A DNA stretch of 64,000 bases from Acholoe squamosa (taxonomy: Eukaryota; Annelida; Polychaeta; Phyllodocida; Polynoidae): assembly GCA_949317995.1 (NCBI GenBank), contig OX439039.1, positions 77,978,002 to 78,042,001 on the forward strand. Reading direction: 5' to 3'. Positions within the stretch are counted from its first letter, which is position 1. The number at the start of each line of letters is the position of its first letter. This document shows positions 36,901-41,560 of the stretch, piece by piece. The notes under the pieces are model-generated. The model had not been told where the DNA came from. It saw nothing but the letters and a program-made list of their open reading frames with translations, and did not search any database. The position numbers and the translations under genes were made by a program.

Positions 36901-37702
36901 TATTCCTATTGTTCCTGTTTTCCCATTCTAGGTGGCTGTTCTGGAGTCAGCATTAAATCAGGAGCAGGCGATGCACATTGTCACCAAGACACAGTTATCC
37001 TCGCTGGACGAGGATAACCAGCGTCTGAGGCAGCAGCTGCAGGCCGCGCGCAAACGCACAACTCCCTCCTCAGATGACAAGTAAGTGTCTTGCTACTGAA
37101 AATAGCTTCATTTTTCCTTGTTAGTCAGGCAGGACTTCAGAATTAAGCCTTCCATGCCTTAGGGTTTTAAAGTCTCGGCAGGTCTTCTGCAGTAAGGGGT
37201 TGGCAAATTTCCAATGTCCCCAAAAGTCAAATTTTTTTTTTTATTTTTTTATAGAAAATCATTATTATCAGTACAAGTTGAAAGGACTTTGTTTAATCAA
37301 TAACTGTGTTATTTAAATAAAATATCTAATGATAAATACTTTATAAATAAAATCTGTTTTCAGCTCCAAAAATTCCGCTAATCCAGTACTTGGAATGATG
37401 TTTGTGTTATCTTTTGTATCTAATCAACATAACAATATCAAAGTACTGCACTGTTCCTTCTCACCTCCAGGTCCAAGTCACGTATGGAGGAAATCAATGA
37501 GATTATCGCCCGGTCCCAGACGCGCGCCCAGCAGATGCTGGCATCTGGTGCCTATAATGCCGACGACTCGATGCGGGAATCAATGCGATCATCAACCCGA
37601 GAACTCCTATCCCCAATTCCCTTTGTACACCACCTGAACATCAGTGGTCACTCGGACAACCGTTCTGTCGCTAGCGACGATATCAGCAGGGATTTAAAGT
37701 AA
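866..37702 (+). CDS. Giant coiled-coil protein gene, 37 exons visible, 5'-incomplete
   Basis: Predicted CDS join: 866-952, 2475-2737, 3239-6199, 6390-6452, 6939-7035, 7521-7708, 9113-9229, 9859-10029, 10457-10579, 10990-11166, 12250-12435, 13710-13816, 14432-14598, 14979-15214, 15751-15906, 17209-17355, 19985-20131, 20639-20800, 22144-22290, 22598-22771, 23565-23644, 23991-24102, 24543-24698, 25156-25386, 26917-27057, 27619-27769, 28193-28358, 30392-30611, 31012-31176, 31754-31957, 32282-32461, 33003-33097, 35027-35254, 35505-35579, 36604-36730, 36932-37080, 37471-37702. All introns are GT-AG and all phases agree, giving 2861 codons plus TAA. The first visible exon begins mid-codon, so the N-terminus lies upstream of the window. 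Residues 1-1103 are polar and low-complexity; about 1104-2784 are coiled coil rich in E, K, Q, R and L; the last ~77 are a Ser-rich tail. No catalytic or membrane segment is seen. The architecture resembles centrosomal scaffold proteins such as ANKRD26-like ones, but this is a guess from layout, not from a recognised motif. Confidence 0.88.
953..2474 (+). other. Intron 1, no feature recognised
   Basis: AT-rich unique-looking sequence between visible exons 1 and 2. I see no coding signal or recognisable repeat. Confidence 0.6.
2475..2737 (+). CDS. Coiled-coil gene, exon 2 (acidic/polar region)
   Basis: The acceptor is cttgcag and the donor GTAAGT. Only one frame is open and it fits exon 1. 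It encodes about 88 residues including an acidic stretch (NIDIDDCLDKSGF) and Ser/Arg-rich sequence. It ends in phase 0, which selects the GCA at 3239 as the start of exon 3 among several nearby AGs. Confidence 0.75.
3239..6199 (+). CDS. Coiled-coil gene, giant exon 3 (disordered repeat region)
   Basis: This is one uninterrupted 2961-bp exon of 987 codons (residues ~117-1103), between a ccccag acceptor and a CAG|GTAAGT donor. It is rich in Ser, Pro, Lys, Asp and Glu with almost no hydrophobic clusters, so probably disordered. Three internal repeats are visible: a 42-residue unit around YTTPSVLLQKRDAE (4352 and 4478), short DTSPH-type repeats (~5530-5620), and an exact-length 52-residue duplication (5801-5956 and 5957-6112). 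The in-frame GTG at 3269 is not a start; the frame continues upstream to the acceptor. Many Ser-Pro sites suggest phosphorylation by proline-directed kinases (inference). Confidence 0.88.
6390..6452 (+). CDS. Coiled-coil gene, exon 4
   Basis: A 63-bp exon, phase 0 to 0, 21 residues, starting YSGGNRRKAASADVSKF. It has the acceptor ttttcag and donor GTAGGT and forms the junction between the disordered part and the coiled coil. Confidence 0.78.
6939..7035 (+). CDS. Coiled-coil gene, exon 5
   Basis: The coiled coil starts here (EVLESQLRKLQVENSTLQ). Phase 0 to 1, acceptor ctcttcag, donor GTAAGT. Leu and Val fill heptad core positions. Confidence 0.85.
7182..7327. mobile_element. MITE, CAGAGATGCCACT family, copy 1
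   Basis: 146 bp starting cagagatgccacttttcctg and ending gtgagtggtagttctg, with inverted ends. Contains ttcctggtttaccaggaatt. Matches 9694-9837. Confidence 0.65.
7521..7708 (+). CDS. Coiled-coil gene, exon 6
   Basis: Phase 1 to 0, 63 residues (VRIVQLESQLRDV to DVVNAQ). Acceptor tatttcag, donor GTAAGC. Continuous heptads. Confidence 0.87.
7916..8024. mobile_element. 109-bp MITE with GGGAACGTTCAACAATTA ends
   Basis: Perfect terminal inverted repeat: GGGAACGTTCAACAATTA at the left end and its reverse complement ending at 8024. Only about 70 bp between the arms. Confidence 0.75.
8528..8775 (+). repeat. 82-bp minisatellite, three units
   Basis: Units starting taaatatagctgctggg (8529), taaacatagctactagg (8611) and taaacatagctgctagg (8693), spaced exactly 82 bp, 85-95% similar by eye. 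It lies in intron 6 within a longer repeat-like stretch 8190-8830. Confidence 0.8.
9113..9229 (+). CDS. Coiled-coil gene, exon 7
   Basis: 39 codons, phase 0 to 0 (NASLKKLLDSSRS to FCLK). Acceptor gttttcag, donor GTGGGT. It contains a Thr/Ser-rich interruption of the coil. Confidence 0.83.
9694..9837. mobile_element. MITE, CAGAGATGCCACT family, copy 2
   Basis: Begins cagagatgccacttttcctg and ends ggccagtgagtggcaactctg-like inverted sequence. A further fragment is at ~34840-34890 (cagttttcctggtttttgtc). Confidence 0.65.
9859..10029 (+). CDS. Coiled-coil gene, exon 8
   Basis: 57 codons, phase 0 to 0 (DELRQAKRLLEESERV to VAERQ). Strong heptads. Acceptor ttattcag, donor GTATGT. The exon begins about 20 bp after an intronic MITE (9694-9837). 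Confidence 0.88.
10457..10579 (+). CDS. Coiled-coil gene, exon 9
   Basis: 41 codons, phase 0 to 0 (VKSLERRLKITEDRL to ENARLQ). Acceptor gcttag, donor GTACGA. Confidence 0.87.
10990..11166 (+). CDS. Coiled-coil gene, exon 10
   Basis: 59 codons, phase 0 to 0 (VAEKELKRQLTRERDKH to GGNQK). Very basic/acidic coil. The donor GTGCTC is weaker than its neighbours, so the 3' boundary is slightly uncertain. Confidence 0.83.
11212..11440. mobile_element. piggyBac-like MITE (TTAA target)
   Basis: Ends CCCTTTAAGGG and CCTTAAAGGG, with TTAA on the left (11208-11211) and TTAT on the right (one substitution). The interior carries several palindromic gcatgatgca/tgcatcatgc motifs. Confidence 0.65.
11883..12180. 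mobile_element. piggyBac-like MITE with intact TTAA on both sides
   Basis: CCTTTAAAGGG ... CCTTTTAAGGG between TTAA at 11879-11882 and TTAA at 12181-12184. Same interior 'tgcatcatgcc' motifs as 11212-11440. Confidence 0.7.
12250..12435 (+). CDS. Coiled-coil gene, exon 11
   Basis: 62 codons, phase 0 to 0. It starts HAEIRHIMDQIKKDVALG and includes DIIWLLWQRNASLIRQLKEW, the only Trp-rich stretch in the coil. The donor was chosen at AAG|GTGAAG; several nearby GTs would also stay in phase, so the end may be up to ~45 bp earlier. Confidence 0.7.
13710..13816 (+). CDS. Coiled-coil gene, exon 12
   Basis: Phase 0 to 2 (LIRDERAMLEDRIGRYKD to ETILR). Acceptor ctgctgcag, donor GTATGT. Confidence 0.87.
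13987..14165 (+). mobile_element. Old SINE copy related to the tail type 2 form
   Basis: Diverged match to the SINE body (aggctttcctagaccatctt, tcctttctgtcccctctgtg) followed by the type 2 tail (taatgtcgctttctcgccat). No target duplication is recognisable. Confidence 0.55.
14432..14598 (+). CDS. Coiled-coil gene, exon 13
   Basis: Phase 2 to 1 (RVKELTTAQHGSVAEAHN to HITTTE). Acceptor tcttacag, donor GTAACA. The last third is a Ser/Thr break in the coil. Confidence 0.86.
14860..14935. repeat. Palindromic repeat fragment related to 17455-17580
   Basis: ttgtaactgcatctggttc ... aggtaccttttaccttgctg. Shares both arms with 17455-17580. Confidence 0.45.
14979..15214 (+). CDS. Coiled-coil gene, exon 14
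   Basis: 79 residues including the split first codon, phase 1 to 0 (AQLESLRSRLRTAEGES to KLTAQ). Strong heptads. Acceptor attttag, donor GTAGGT. Confidence 0.88.
15751..15906 (+). CDS. Coiled-coil gene, exon 15
   Basis: 52 codons, phase 0 to 0 (VRGLQEDVRLWQEKVNA to MAESD). Acceptor ttgtccag, donor GTATGT. Confidence 0.86.
16252..17003. mobile_element. 752-bp foldback transposon with 9-bp target duplication
   Basis: Flanked by CCCTGATTA at 16243-16251 and 17004-17012. The outer arms share acaaacggcc / ggccgttt. The inner left arm holds repeats of ctagattctatcgcccgctg type; the inner right arm holds their reverse complements (gttagaatctagcgggcat). Nearly the whole element can fold back on itself. 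No open frame. Confidence 0.8.
17209..17355 (+). CDS. Coiled-coil gene, exon 16
   Basis: 49 codons, phase 0 to 0 (KLALEAELHEKDSEVLRL to QLSHQ). Acceptor cttaatag, donor GTATGT. The following 2.6-kb intron holds the 406-codon open frame at 18486. Confidence 0.87.
17455..17580. repeat. Short palindromic MITE-like repeat
   Basis: Left arm ttgtaactgcatgtgggtca and right arm ending cattacagttacaacc are inverted repeats around aggtaaaaggtacctcc. Confidence 0.5.
18486..19703 (+). CDS. Intronic 406-codon ORF with Trp repeats; putative alternative first exon
   Basis: An ATG-initiated open frame of 406 codons up to GAT|GTGAGA, a good splice donor in phase 0. The frame would otherwise stop at TAA 19713. 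The next exon (19985) also starts in phase 0, so splicing would fuse this sequence to the last 1113 residues of the coiled-coil protein, about 1519 residues in all. An in-frame TGA lies at 18471. AGs near the 5' end are not in the phase needed to accept exon 16, or lack a pyrimidine tract, which argues for a first exon rather than a cassette exon. Residues ~87-229 contain eight degenerate units of 17-20 residues, each with an aromatic anchor (EYWM, EYWV, EDWT, EYWM, RHFL, GHWP, PHWP, QHWT) followed by an acidic/Met/Gln-Ser segment. The C-terminal half is non-repetitive (LAVFDGDSGVLLDRS). No family is recognised. It could also be a nested single-exon gene. Confidence 0.55.
19860..19935 (+). mobile_element. 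Type 2 SINE/LINE tail fragment
   Basis: tttcgccatgaatatgtccc and gtagaatggcgttatg match the 3' part of the SINE at 20846-21030 without its 5' body. It may be a truncated LINE 3' end or SINE. Confidence 0.4.
19985..20131 (+). CDS. Coiled-coil gene, exon 17
   Basis: 49 codons, phase 0 to 0 (LDQLQTQLRQKTRILER to KTAQ). Acceptor cttccag, donor GTAAGG. It can be joined in frame by exon 16 or by the intronic ORF ending at 19703. Confidence 0.88.
20234..20470. mobile_element. MITE, CCGTAATCTCCCGCG family, copy 1
   Basis: 237 bp bounded by TACCGTAAACTCCCGC and GCGGGAGATTACGGTA. The TA at each end suggests a TA target site. The interior is GC-rich with many 'ataagacgcg' inverted motifs. Confidence 0.8.
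20639..20800 (+). CDS. Coiled-coil gene, exon 18
   Basis: 54 codons, phase 0 to 0 (MRLMQVEHEQLNMRIQRH to RRDLD), with a Gly/Ser break in the middle. Donor GTGAGT. A SINE is inserted 32 bp after the donor. Confidence 0.86.
20846..21030 (+). mobile_element. SINE insertion, tail type 2 (ACTC repeats)
   Basis: Same 5' body as the copy at 80-266, but its 3' part is different (cgttctcgccatgaatat ... ggcgttaaac) and it ends in ACTCACTCACT. Perfect 14-bp duplication CTACAAGAGATACT at 20832-20845 and 21031-21044. Confidence 0.87.
21404..21595. repeat. Dispersed repeat, second copy (inverted)
   Basis: Inverted homologue of 470-660, next to decayed 'ATAAGGCACACC'-type palindromic repeats (21050-21360). 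Confidence 0.7.
22144..22290 (+). CDS. Coiled-coil gene, exon 19
   Basis: 49 codons, phase 0 to 0 (RANHAMNLIIQENSELLG to EQQLH). Acceptor tgtacag, donor GTATGT. Confidence 0.87.
22598..22771 (+). CDS. Coiled-coil gene, exon 20
   Basis: 58 codons, phase 0 to 0 (MCQDDRETLISQRDRLQ to SDGKK). The coil gives way to YRYKVDYETLYPTLNSDGKK, a non-heptad segment. Donor GTGAGA. Confidence 0.86.
22783..22803. repeat. Poly-T tract
   Basis: About 20 consecutive T just after the donor of the exon ending at 22771. Confidence 0.9.
23175..23522. mobile_element. DNA transposon fragment/MITE with CAGAGGCGTAGGA ends, copy 1
   Basis: Starts cagaggcgtaggaagcaaat and ends ttttcctacgcccctg (inverted ends), about 348 bp. 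TACAC occurs on both flanks. G-runs inside. Non-coding. Confidence 0.75.
23565..23644 (+). CDS. Coiled-coil gene, exon 21
   Basis: Phase 0 to 2 (VVIELGTVHRLLDMRSAE). Acceptor atattacag, donor GTAAAT. It starts about 40 bp after a DNA-transposon copy (23175-23522). Confidence 0.84.
23991..24102 (+). CDS. Coiled-coil gene, exon 22
   Basis: Phase 2 to 0 (RQKAEIQSVNRRVELLQ to LTVK). Acceptor gttcag, donor GTATGT. Confidence 0.87.
24543..24698 (+). CDS. Coiled-coil gene, exon 23
   Basis: 52 codons, phase 0 to 0 (MRENEVAVVSSQALAAEK to DLTTK). Acceptor ttttctag, donor GTAAAA. Confidence 0.86.
25156..25386 (+). CDS. Coiled-coil gene, exon 24
   Basis: 77 codons, phase 0 to 0 (LSKAESACRDAERQLHQK to NQEKNS). 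Strong heptads. Acceptor ttattcag, donor GTAAGT. Confidence 0.88.
25622..25858. mobile_element. MITE, CCGTAATCTCCCGCG family, copy 2
   Basis: Exactly 237 bp like the copy at 20234. Ends TACCGTAATCTCCCGCG and CGCGGGAGATTACGGTA are perfect inverted repeats. Confidence 0.85.
26108..26242. mobile_element. MITE, CCGTAATCTCCCGCG family, copy 3 (internally shortened)
   Basis: About 135 bp with the same ends (one G lost near the right end). Only 250 bp from copy 2. Confidence 0.75.
26917..27057 (+). CDS. Coiled-coil gene, exon 25
   Basis: 47 codons, phase 0 to 0 (LTEEKSSRDFLNHERAEA to IHNLK). Acceptor aattacag, donor GTATGG. Confidence 0.87.
27201..27577. mobile_element. Diverged piggyBac-like MITE
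   Basis: Left end gttacctgttaaggg, right end ccttaaagggttaca, with tgcatcatgc motifs inside. Flanking TTAA sites are mutated. Confidence 0.5.
27619..27769 (+). CDS. Coiled-coil gene, exon 26
   Basis: Phase 0 to 1 (TTLQQEEDKVFTLEETV to TLYQ). Acceptor tatcacag, donor GTGAGT. It lies ~40 bp downstream of a piggyBac-like MITE. Confidence 0.87.
27890..27928. repeat. (CAA)n microsatellite
   Basis: About 12 uninterrupted CAA units in an intron. Confidence 0.95.
28193..28358 (+). CDS. Coiled-coil gene, exon 27
   Basis: Phase 1 to 2 (DVQELCRKLADKDDTLLR to LDLAKT). Acceptor gcctccag, donor GTAAGT. Confidence 0.88.
28592..28838. mobile_element. MITE, CCGTAATCTCCCGCG family, copy 4
   Basis: 247 bp, TACCGTAATCTCCCGCG to CGCGAGAGATTACGGTA. 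The interior has diverged to 'agaaggcgc' motifs. Confidence 0.8.
30392..30611 (+). CDS. Coiled-coil gene, exon 28
   Basis: Phase 2 to 0 (EEMQELTGRLRQKDLQLE to SKYAQ). Strong heptads. Acceptor tcttacag, donor GTACTC. It follows a 2-kb intron. Confidence 0.87.
31012..31176 (+). CDS. Coiled-coil gene, exon 29
   Basis: 55 codons, phase 0 to 0 (ESLEKAQIQVVQLKESMK to EKLNK). Acceptor acttcag, donor GTAACT. Confidence 0.87.
31754..31957 (+). CDS. Coiled-coil gene, exon 30
   Basis: 68 codons, phase 0 to 0 (ALSDLRTKEVTLSSLTEN to LRSKR). Acceptor cttgtag, donor GTATGT. Confidence 0.87.
32282..32461 (+). CDS. Coiled-coil gene, exon 31
   Basis: 60 codons, phase 0 to 0 (GNLDERYTELQATLARVE to VTELQ). 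Donor GTGGGT. A TTAA-type MITE begins about 17 bp after the donor. Confidence 0.87.
32482..32703. mobile_element. piggyBac-like MITE beside exon 31
   Basis: TTAA at 32478-32481, then ccctctgcggg. The right end is tctttagagggttca. Interior cattcatgcatcatgacga is shared with the other copies. Starts 17 bp after the exon donor. Confidence 0.6.
33003..33097 (+). CDS. Coiled-coil gene, exon 32
   Basis: Phase 0 to 2 (AEVSSLRSQLETQKQNLQ to MKQQ). Acceptor with a long T tract then cag, donor GTAAGT. Confidence 0.88.
35027..35254 (+). CDS. Coiled-coil gene, exon 33
   Basis: 76 residues, phase 2 to 2 (ENFDQERSKLVLQVNQLS to REKLEL). Acceptor ccggcag, donor GTATGG. It follows a 1.9-kb intron. Confidence 0.88.
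35505..35579 (+). CDS. Coiled-coil gene, exon 34
   Basis: Phase 2 to 2, 75 bp (NQELELKLRMRSDVDSES). Acceptor ataatag, donor GTGAGT. A SINE sits 18 bp beyond the donor. Confidence 0.86.
35598..35776 (+). mobile_element. SINE insertion, tail type 1, next to a splice donor
   Basis: Nearly identical to the copy at 80-266, ending in CAAT repeats. Perfect 13-bp duplication TCAACCTAAATGT at 35585-35597 and 35777-35789. It lies 18 bp after the donor of the exon ending at 35579. Confidence 0.88.
36604..36730 (+). CDS. Coiled-coil gene, exon 35
   Basis: Phase 2 to 0 (AEMNKMMSDMQKKMKEQM to ETKKK). Met- and Lys-rich coil. Acceptor atttcag, donor GTTTGT. Confidence 0.85.
36932..37080 (+). CDS. Coiled-coil gene, exon 36
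   Basis: Phase 0 to 2 (VAVLESALNQEQAMHIV to TPSSDD). Last strong coil. Acceptor attctag, donor GTAAGT. Confidence 0.88.
37471..37702 (+). CDS. Coiled-coil gene, terminal exon 37
   Basis: Acceptor acctccag; 76 residues then TAA, with a second TAA immediately after. It begins SKSRMEEINEIIARSQTRAQ and ends in a polar tail (NRSVASDDISRDLK) outside the coiled coil. Confidence 0.88.
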
Positions 37703-38139
37703 TAATGGTGACTTTACCACCTCACCCAAAAATGACATTTTTCGACCTTCGAATGTCTCCAAATAACCTTGAAATTTGCAAGGCGATTGATATGATGTTA
37801 CTGTGATATGGAATAATAAGTGACATGCGTGCTATTTCTGTACTTTTGTGTAATTGGCATGATTGTTTGTATATACCATCAAATTGAGAATTTTAAGTCA
37901 CATATTTCCTTCACCAACTATTGTGCTGTTGAATATTTCATTTCCCACATGGTATTTATTATATTTATCATCAATTTCTGATATGGTGCAATTAACACAT
38001 TAATAGACTTACTTATTTATATTTGTCTCATTTTACATTCTTTAGTGTTATAAAATACTTCAGGTATTGAATATTTAATGTGTATGACATCATTCTCATA
38101 TATTACATATTTTCATACTGCCACCAACTTTTCCCCAGA

Positions 38140-38145
38140 AATAAA
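38140..38145 (+). terminator. Candidate polyadenylation signal of the coiled-coil gene
   Basis: AATAAA about 440 bp after the stop codon, in an AT-rich stretch without repeats, consistent with a 3' UTR of that length. The cleavage site is not determined. Confidence 0.45.
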
Positions 38146-38883
38146 TATCATTAATCATAATATCACAGAGTTGTCAATATTATAATTTGATATAACACTG
38201 GAATAACAAGGGGGCCAAAACTGAGCCAGCTGGTACCCCAAAAGTAACTTTTGCTTCCTGAGAGATACTCCCATTTACAGTTATGGTCTCAGTCCAGTTT
38301 TCTAGGTAACTTCTCACCCATTCTATGGCTTGTTGCGTCAATATATAATGTTCTAACTTGTGTAGTAATATGTCATGACTGACACCTTTTTGAGATCCAC
38401 GAAAATGAGGCCTATGTACTCATTTTGATTCAGTGCACTGGATTTCATTGGCCACCTCAAATATAGCCGACCCTGTTGATTTACCTGGAATGAATCCATG
38501 GGGTTAGTCCTCCATGTACCATCAAGTGTGCCATCAGCTGATTGTGAATCACCTTCACGCACCTCTTAGAACATACATTAACCCTTTGAGGGCAGAGCAA
38601 AAATCGTTGTCCTGACCATGGGGACGGCCCCTGAAAAATGTATAGTTCCTAGAGGACGAGCCTATTTTCAATTCCTATACAAATTCTATATAATGGGCGT
38701 CGACTATAGTCAACGCTAGGCCTACCATGGTGTCGACTATAGTCGATGCTAGTCCTCAATGGGCAGGCAGACTGGACACCAATTTCCCACTTCACTAAGG
38801 GATTTAGGGAACATAACGTTGTTGCCTGTTTTCCAGCATTGTGGGGAAATACCAGTGGGACTAGTAATTTAAGCTGCCCTAGG

Positions 38884-39223
38884 CAGAGGCGTAGGAAGCA
38901 AATCTTTATTTGGGGGGGCCCGGCGAGGGCACCATCGTGACTACCTTGAATTGTCGGCTGATGCATGATGGCGTTTATAAATGCGTATTTAGAATTCATA
39001 TAGGAAAGTGAATTTTGGTAAATTTTGGATCTGACTTTAGGCTCAGACCCCCATTCTCCCGATGACATCACAATAATAATCTAATTTGAGATGTAAAGTT
39101 TTAGCTTCTTTTCCATTGTGTTTATGGGTTCTTGGAAAATATTGGGGGGGGGGCAGACATACTCAGGTCCCACCTCCTTCATGATTGGGGGGGCCCTGCC
39201 CCCCCCCTTTTCCTACGCCCCTG
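38884..39223. mobile_element. DNA transposon MITE with CAGAGGCGTAGGA ends, copy 2
   Basis: Close homologue of 23175-23522. Flanked directly by CTAGG on both sides, a likely 5-bp target duplication. Confidence 0.8.
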
Positions 39224-40096
39224 CTAGGTTTATTTGGGCGGATTTGTACCAGGATACCACTATTGAAATGTAAGTAATGAGTCTACACCTGTTATGGATA
39301 AAATATATTTTTATCTTTATTCCAAGCTTTCATACAATCATTACTACTTAGAACATATAACTTACACAATAATATCTTTAACATTGAACTAAATAAACAA
39401 TTCTGAATATTTAAACCGGTGGAGTTTACAATACAAATACAGATCTTGGGTTTTTAGGGCAAGCAACATTTTTCCTCGCTCTCTCACACCATTTTTGACC
39501 CAGTGCACTTGTGCACTGTGGTCTTAGGTGCCACTTTCCCACAAAATTAAGATGCTATTTGTCAACTTTCAGCAGCTTTTTTTAAAGGCTTTTTAGCTCT
39601 TACTTGCTGAAAAAAATCCCTCAGACACTTAATACCTGGTGGATAGAAATTTTTTTAATAATGTTAAAAGAAGTTATTAGTTTTTTTTTTTCTGGAATAT
39701 GTTTTTGACCCAGGAAGCCATGAATCAGAAATACATTGCACCCTATGGGAGGACAGTCAAATACACAGCCCTTCTTTTTTTTTACTTTCACTCTAACGCA
39801 GAGTTCAATGGGGAACATGAGGTGAGACACTTTTGGTATGTGTGGTATGCAATAAACTTAATTTTAAACTAACAAAGGAATGTAAAGAGGGAAAGGGCCC
39901 CATGCATACATGACATGGCCCCAAGCTTACAGACTGAAACTCACTGTCCAGAGCTGAAGCAGAATTTTTTTACCATGGCAAACTGTGAAGGTCATGGTAT
40001 CTTGGGGCTGCGAGGAAAATATGTCTCCTCATGCCACAGGTGGTCCACCCCACCCACCATGCTCTGTCCACAGTCTGTACTATGGACTATGGCCTC

Positions 40097-40160
40097 CAGG
40101 GACAACTCCAGAGACAGTTCCAGAGACGAAGCCAGAGACAGTTCCAGAGACAACTCTAGA
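40097..40160 (+). repeat. Short 12-bp tandem repeat
   Basis: Five units of the type gacaactccaga/gacagttccaga in intergenic DNA; the frame reads Arg-Asp-x-Ser repeats but is not supported as coding. Confidence 0.6.
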
Positions 40161-41052
40161 TTATACTTTGCCTTTTATATGTCACACCACCTTTGATTTT
40201 CAATGGGTATTTTTGTTGAAAACACATTCAATTTTCTATTGACTTAGATTAGAGAATTATATTAATGATGTAAGTATGGTTAGTTCAACTCAGATTTTGA
40301 ATTCCAGATTTTTACTCAGATATTATGCTGATAAAAGATGACAACTCCCAAATAATGTTCAGGGACATGTGAATTGTAAAGACAGCATCAATAGCTTTAT
40401 GCAAGGCTTCCTACATTTAGATGATCCATTGATCTCTGACAGAGGTCCAATAGATCACTAAATATAAAGTTTTCTGTATCAATATCACACTGGGGCATCT
40501 GCGTTCAGAAACACGTCAGCTAGTAGAAATTCTGCATTATCAAAATCCATACACATTTTTTATATTTTTTTTTGTTTTGTACGGCCTTAGATTTTACATC
40601 TAATAATATCAAACATCATTGTAAGTAGCCTGACAAATGCATAAGATAAAATGTTTTTTTTTTGGTGAAACATCTCTAGCATTAGTATGGCAACACATAA
40701 ACACAAGTAATGTAAAATTTGTAAATGAATGCACAAAAGATCTATATAGTATTAGTAAAATGTTAACACATGTATTATGTAAATAGGTTTATACAGATCA
40801 GAGGACATCAGATGGATATTCACAATAAATTGTATGTGCACTGATTACAATCAATATACACAGTAAAATGGAGACTATTGCTCTAATCTTCAATACATTA
40901 TGACCATCATAAAACATGAATGCAACCCTGGAGAGTAACTCGCCATGGCTGCTGCATTCATGTATCATGCCAACCACCCAGTATCTCTTACACAAGGACG
41001 TTGGAAGAGATATAGATATGTAGAATTTTGATAGCAACTACGTATATTTGCT

Positions 41053-41560
41053 TGGTATGTGGACGTTCAAATCTTAAGGTTTACTTTTCTAGCTACGTAG
41101 TATTCACAAATATATACATATTTCTATGTTCCTTTCCTACCAAAAACCTACCTAAAAAAGGGGAAAAAACTGAGAAAAATAAACCAGTAAAATATCCATC
41201 AAGGAGAAGAGTACTACAGATTCTGATGAAGATTAGTGTGTCAAAAGTCCATCAAGTCATTTTCATTACCTTATACTTACAGCCAAGAGAATATGTTGTA
41301 CTTTTGGGTGCCAGATATATTGATTTAAATCCACTAGTTAGCTCAGTCGTAGCGCAAAGCTTTTCAAATCCAGGGGTCCTGGGATCAATCCCAGCCCATA
41401 GCTGGAAATCATTTCGGTATAGGGAGCATTATAATTTTCTTTTGTAATTTTAGGTAGCTTTTTGGTAGGAGAAAAATGTAAAAATACGTAAGAAAATGTA
41501 TTTTTGATACTACGTATCTAGAACATAGTTAAACCTTAATGTTTGAATGTTCATATACCA
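41053..41560. mobile_element. 508-bp foldback element carrying a tRNA-like core
   Basis: Arms tggtatgtggacgttcaaat (left) and its diverged inverted copy ending tcatatacca (right) extend inward about 70 bp, and a second inverted pair is cctaccaaaaacctacctaa / taggtagctttttggtagg. The middle holds a tRNA-like sequence (41336-41393). Confidence 0.65.
41336..41400 (+). repeat. tRNA-derived sequence (A and B box-like)
   Basis: tagctcagtcgtagcgc resembles the tRNA D-arm/A box, and gggatcaatccca resembles the T-arm/B box, at about tRNA spacing. The acceptor stem is not convincing, so it is probably a SINE head or pseudo-tRNA rather than a working tRNA gene. Confidence 0.5.

Noticed and set aside
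19985..37702. Identification of the coil as CCDC158 or a myosin tail
   Set aside because: The last 1113 residues match CCDC158 only in length; no shared motif is seen, and there is no motor domain or myosin-type periodicity evidence.
40097..40160. Arg-Asp-Ser repeat protein
   Set aside because: Only five short units in intergenic DNA, with no splice or start context and no long frame.
41336..41400. Functional tRNA gene
   Set aside because: A and B boxes are recognisable, but the acceptor stem does not pair convincingly and it sits inside a foldback element.
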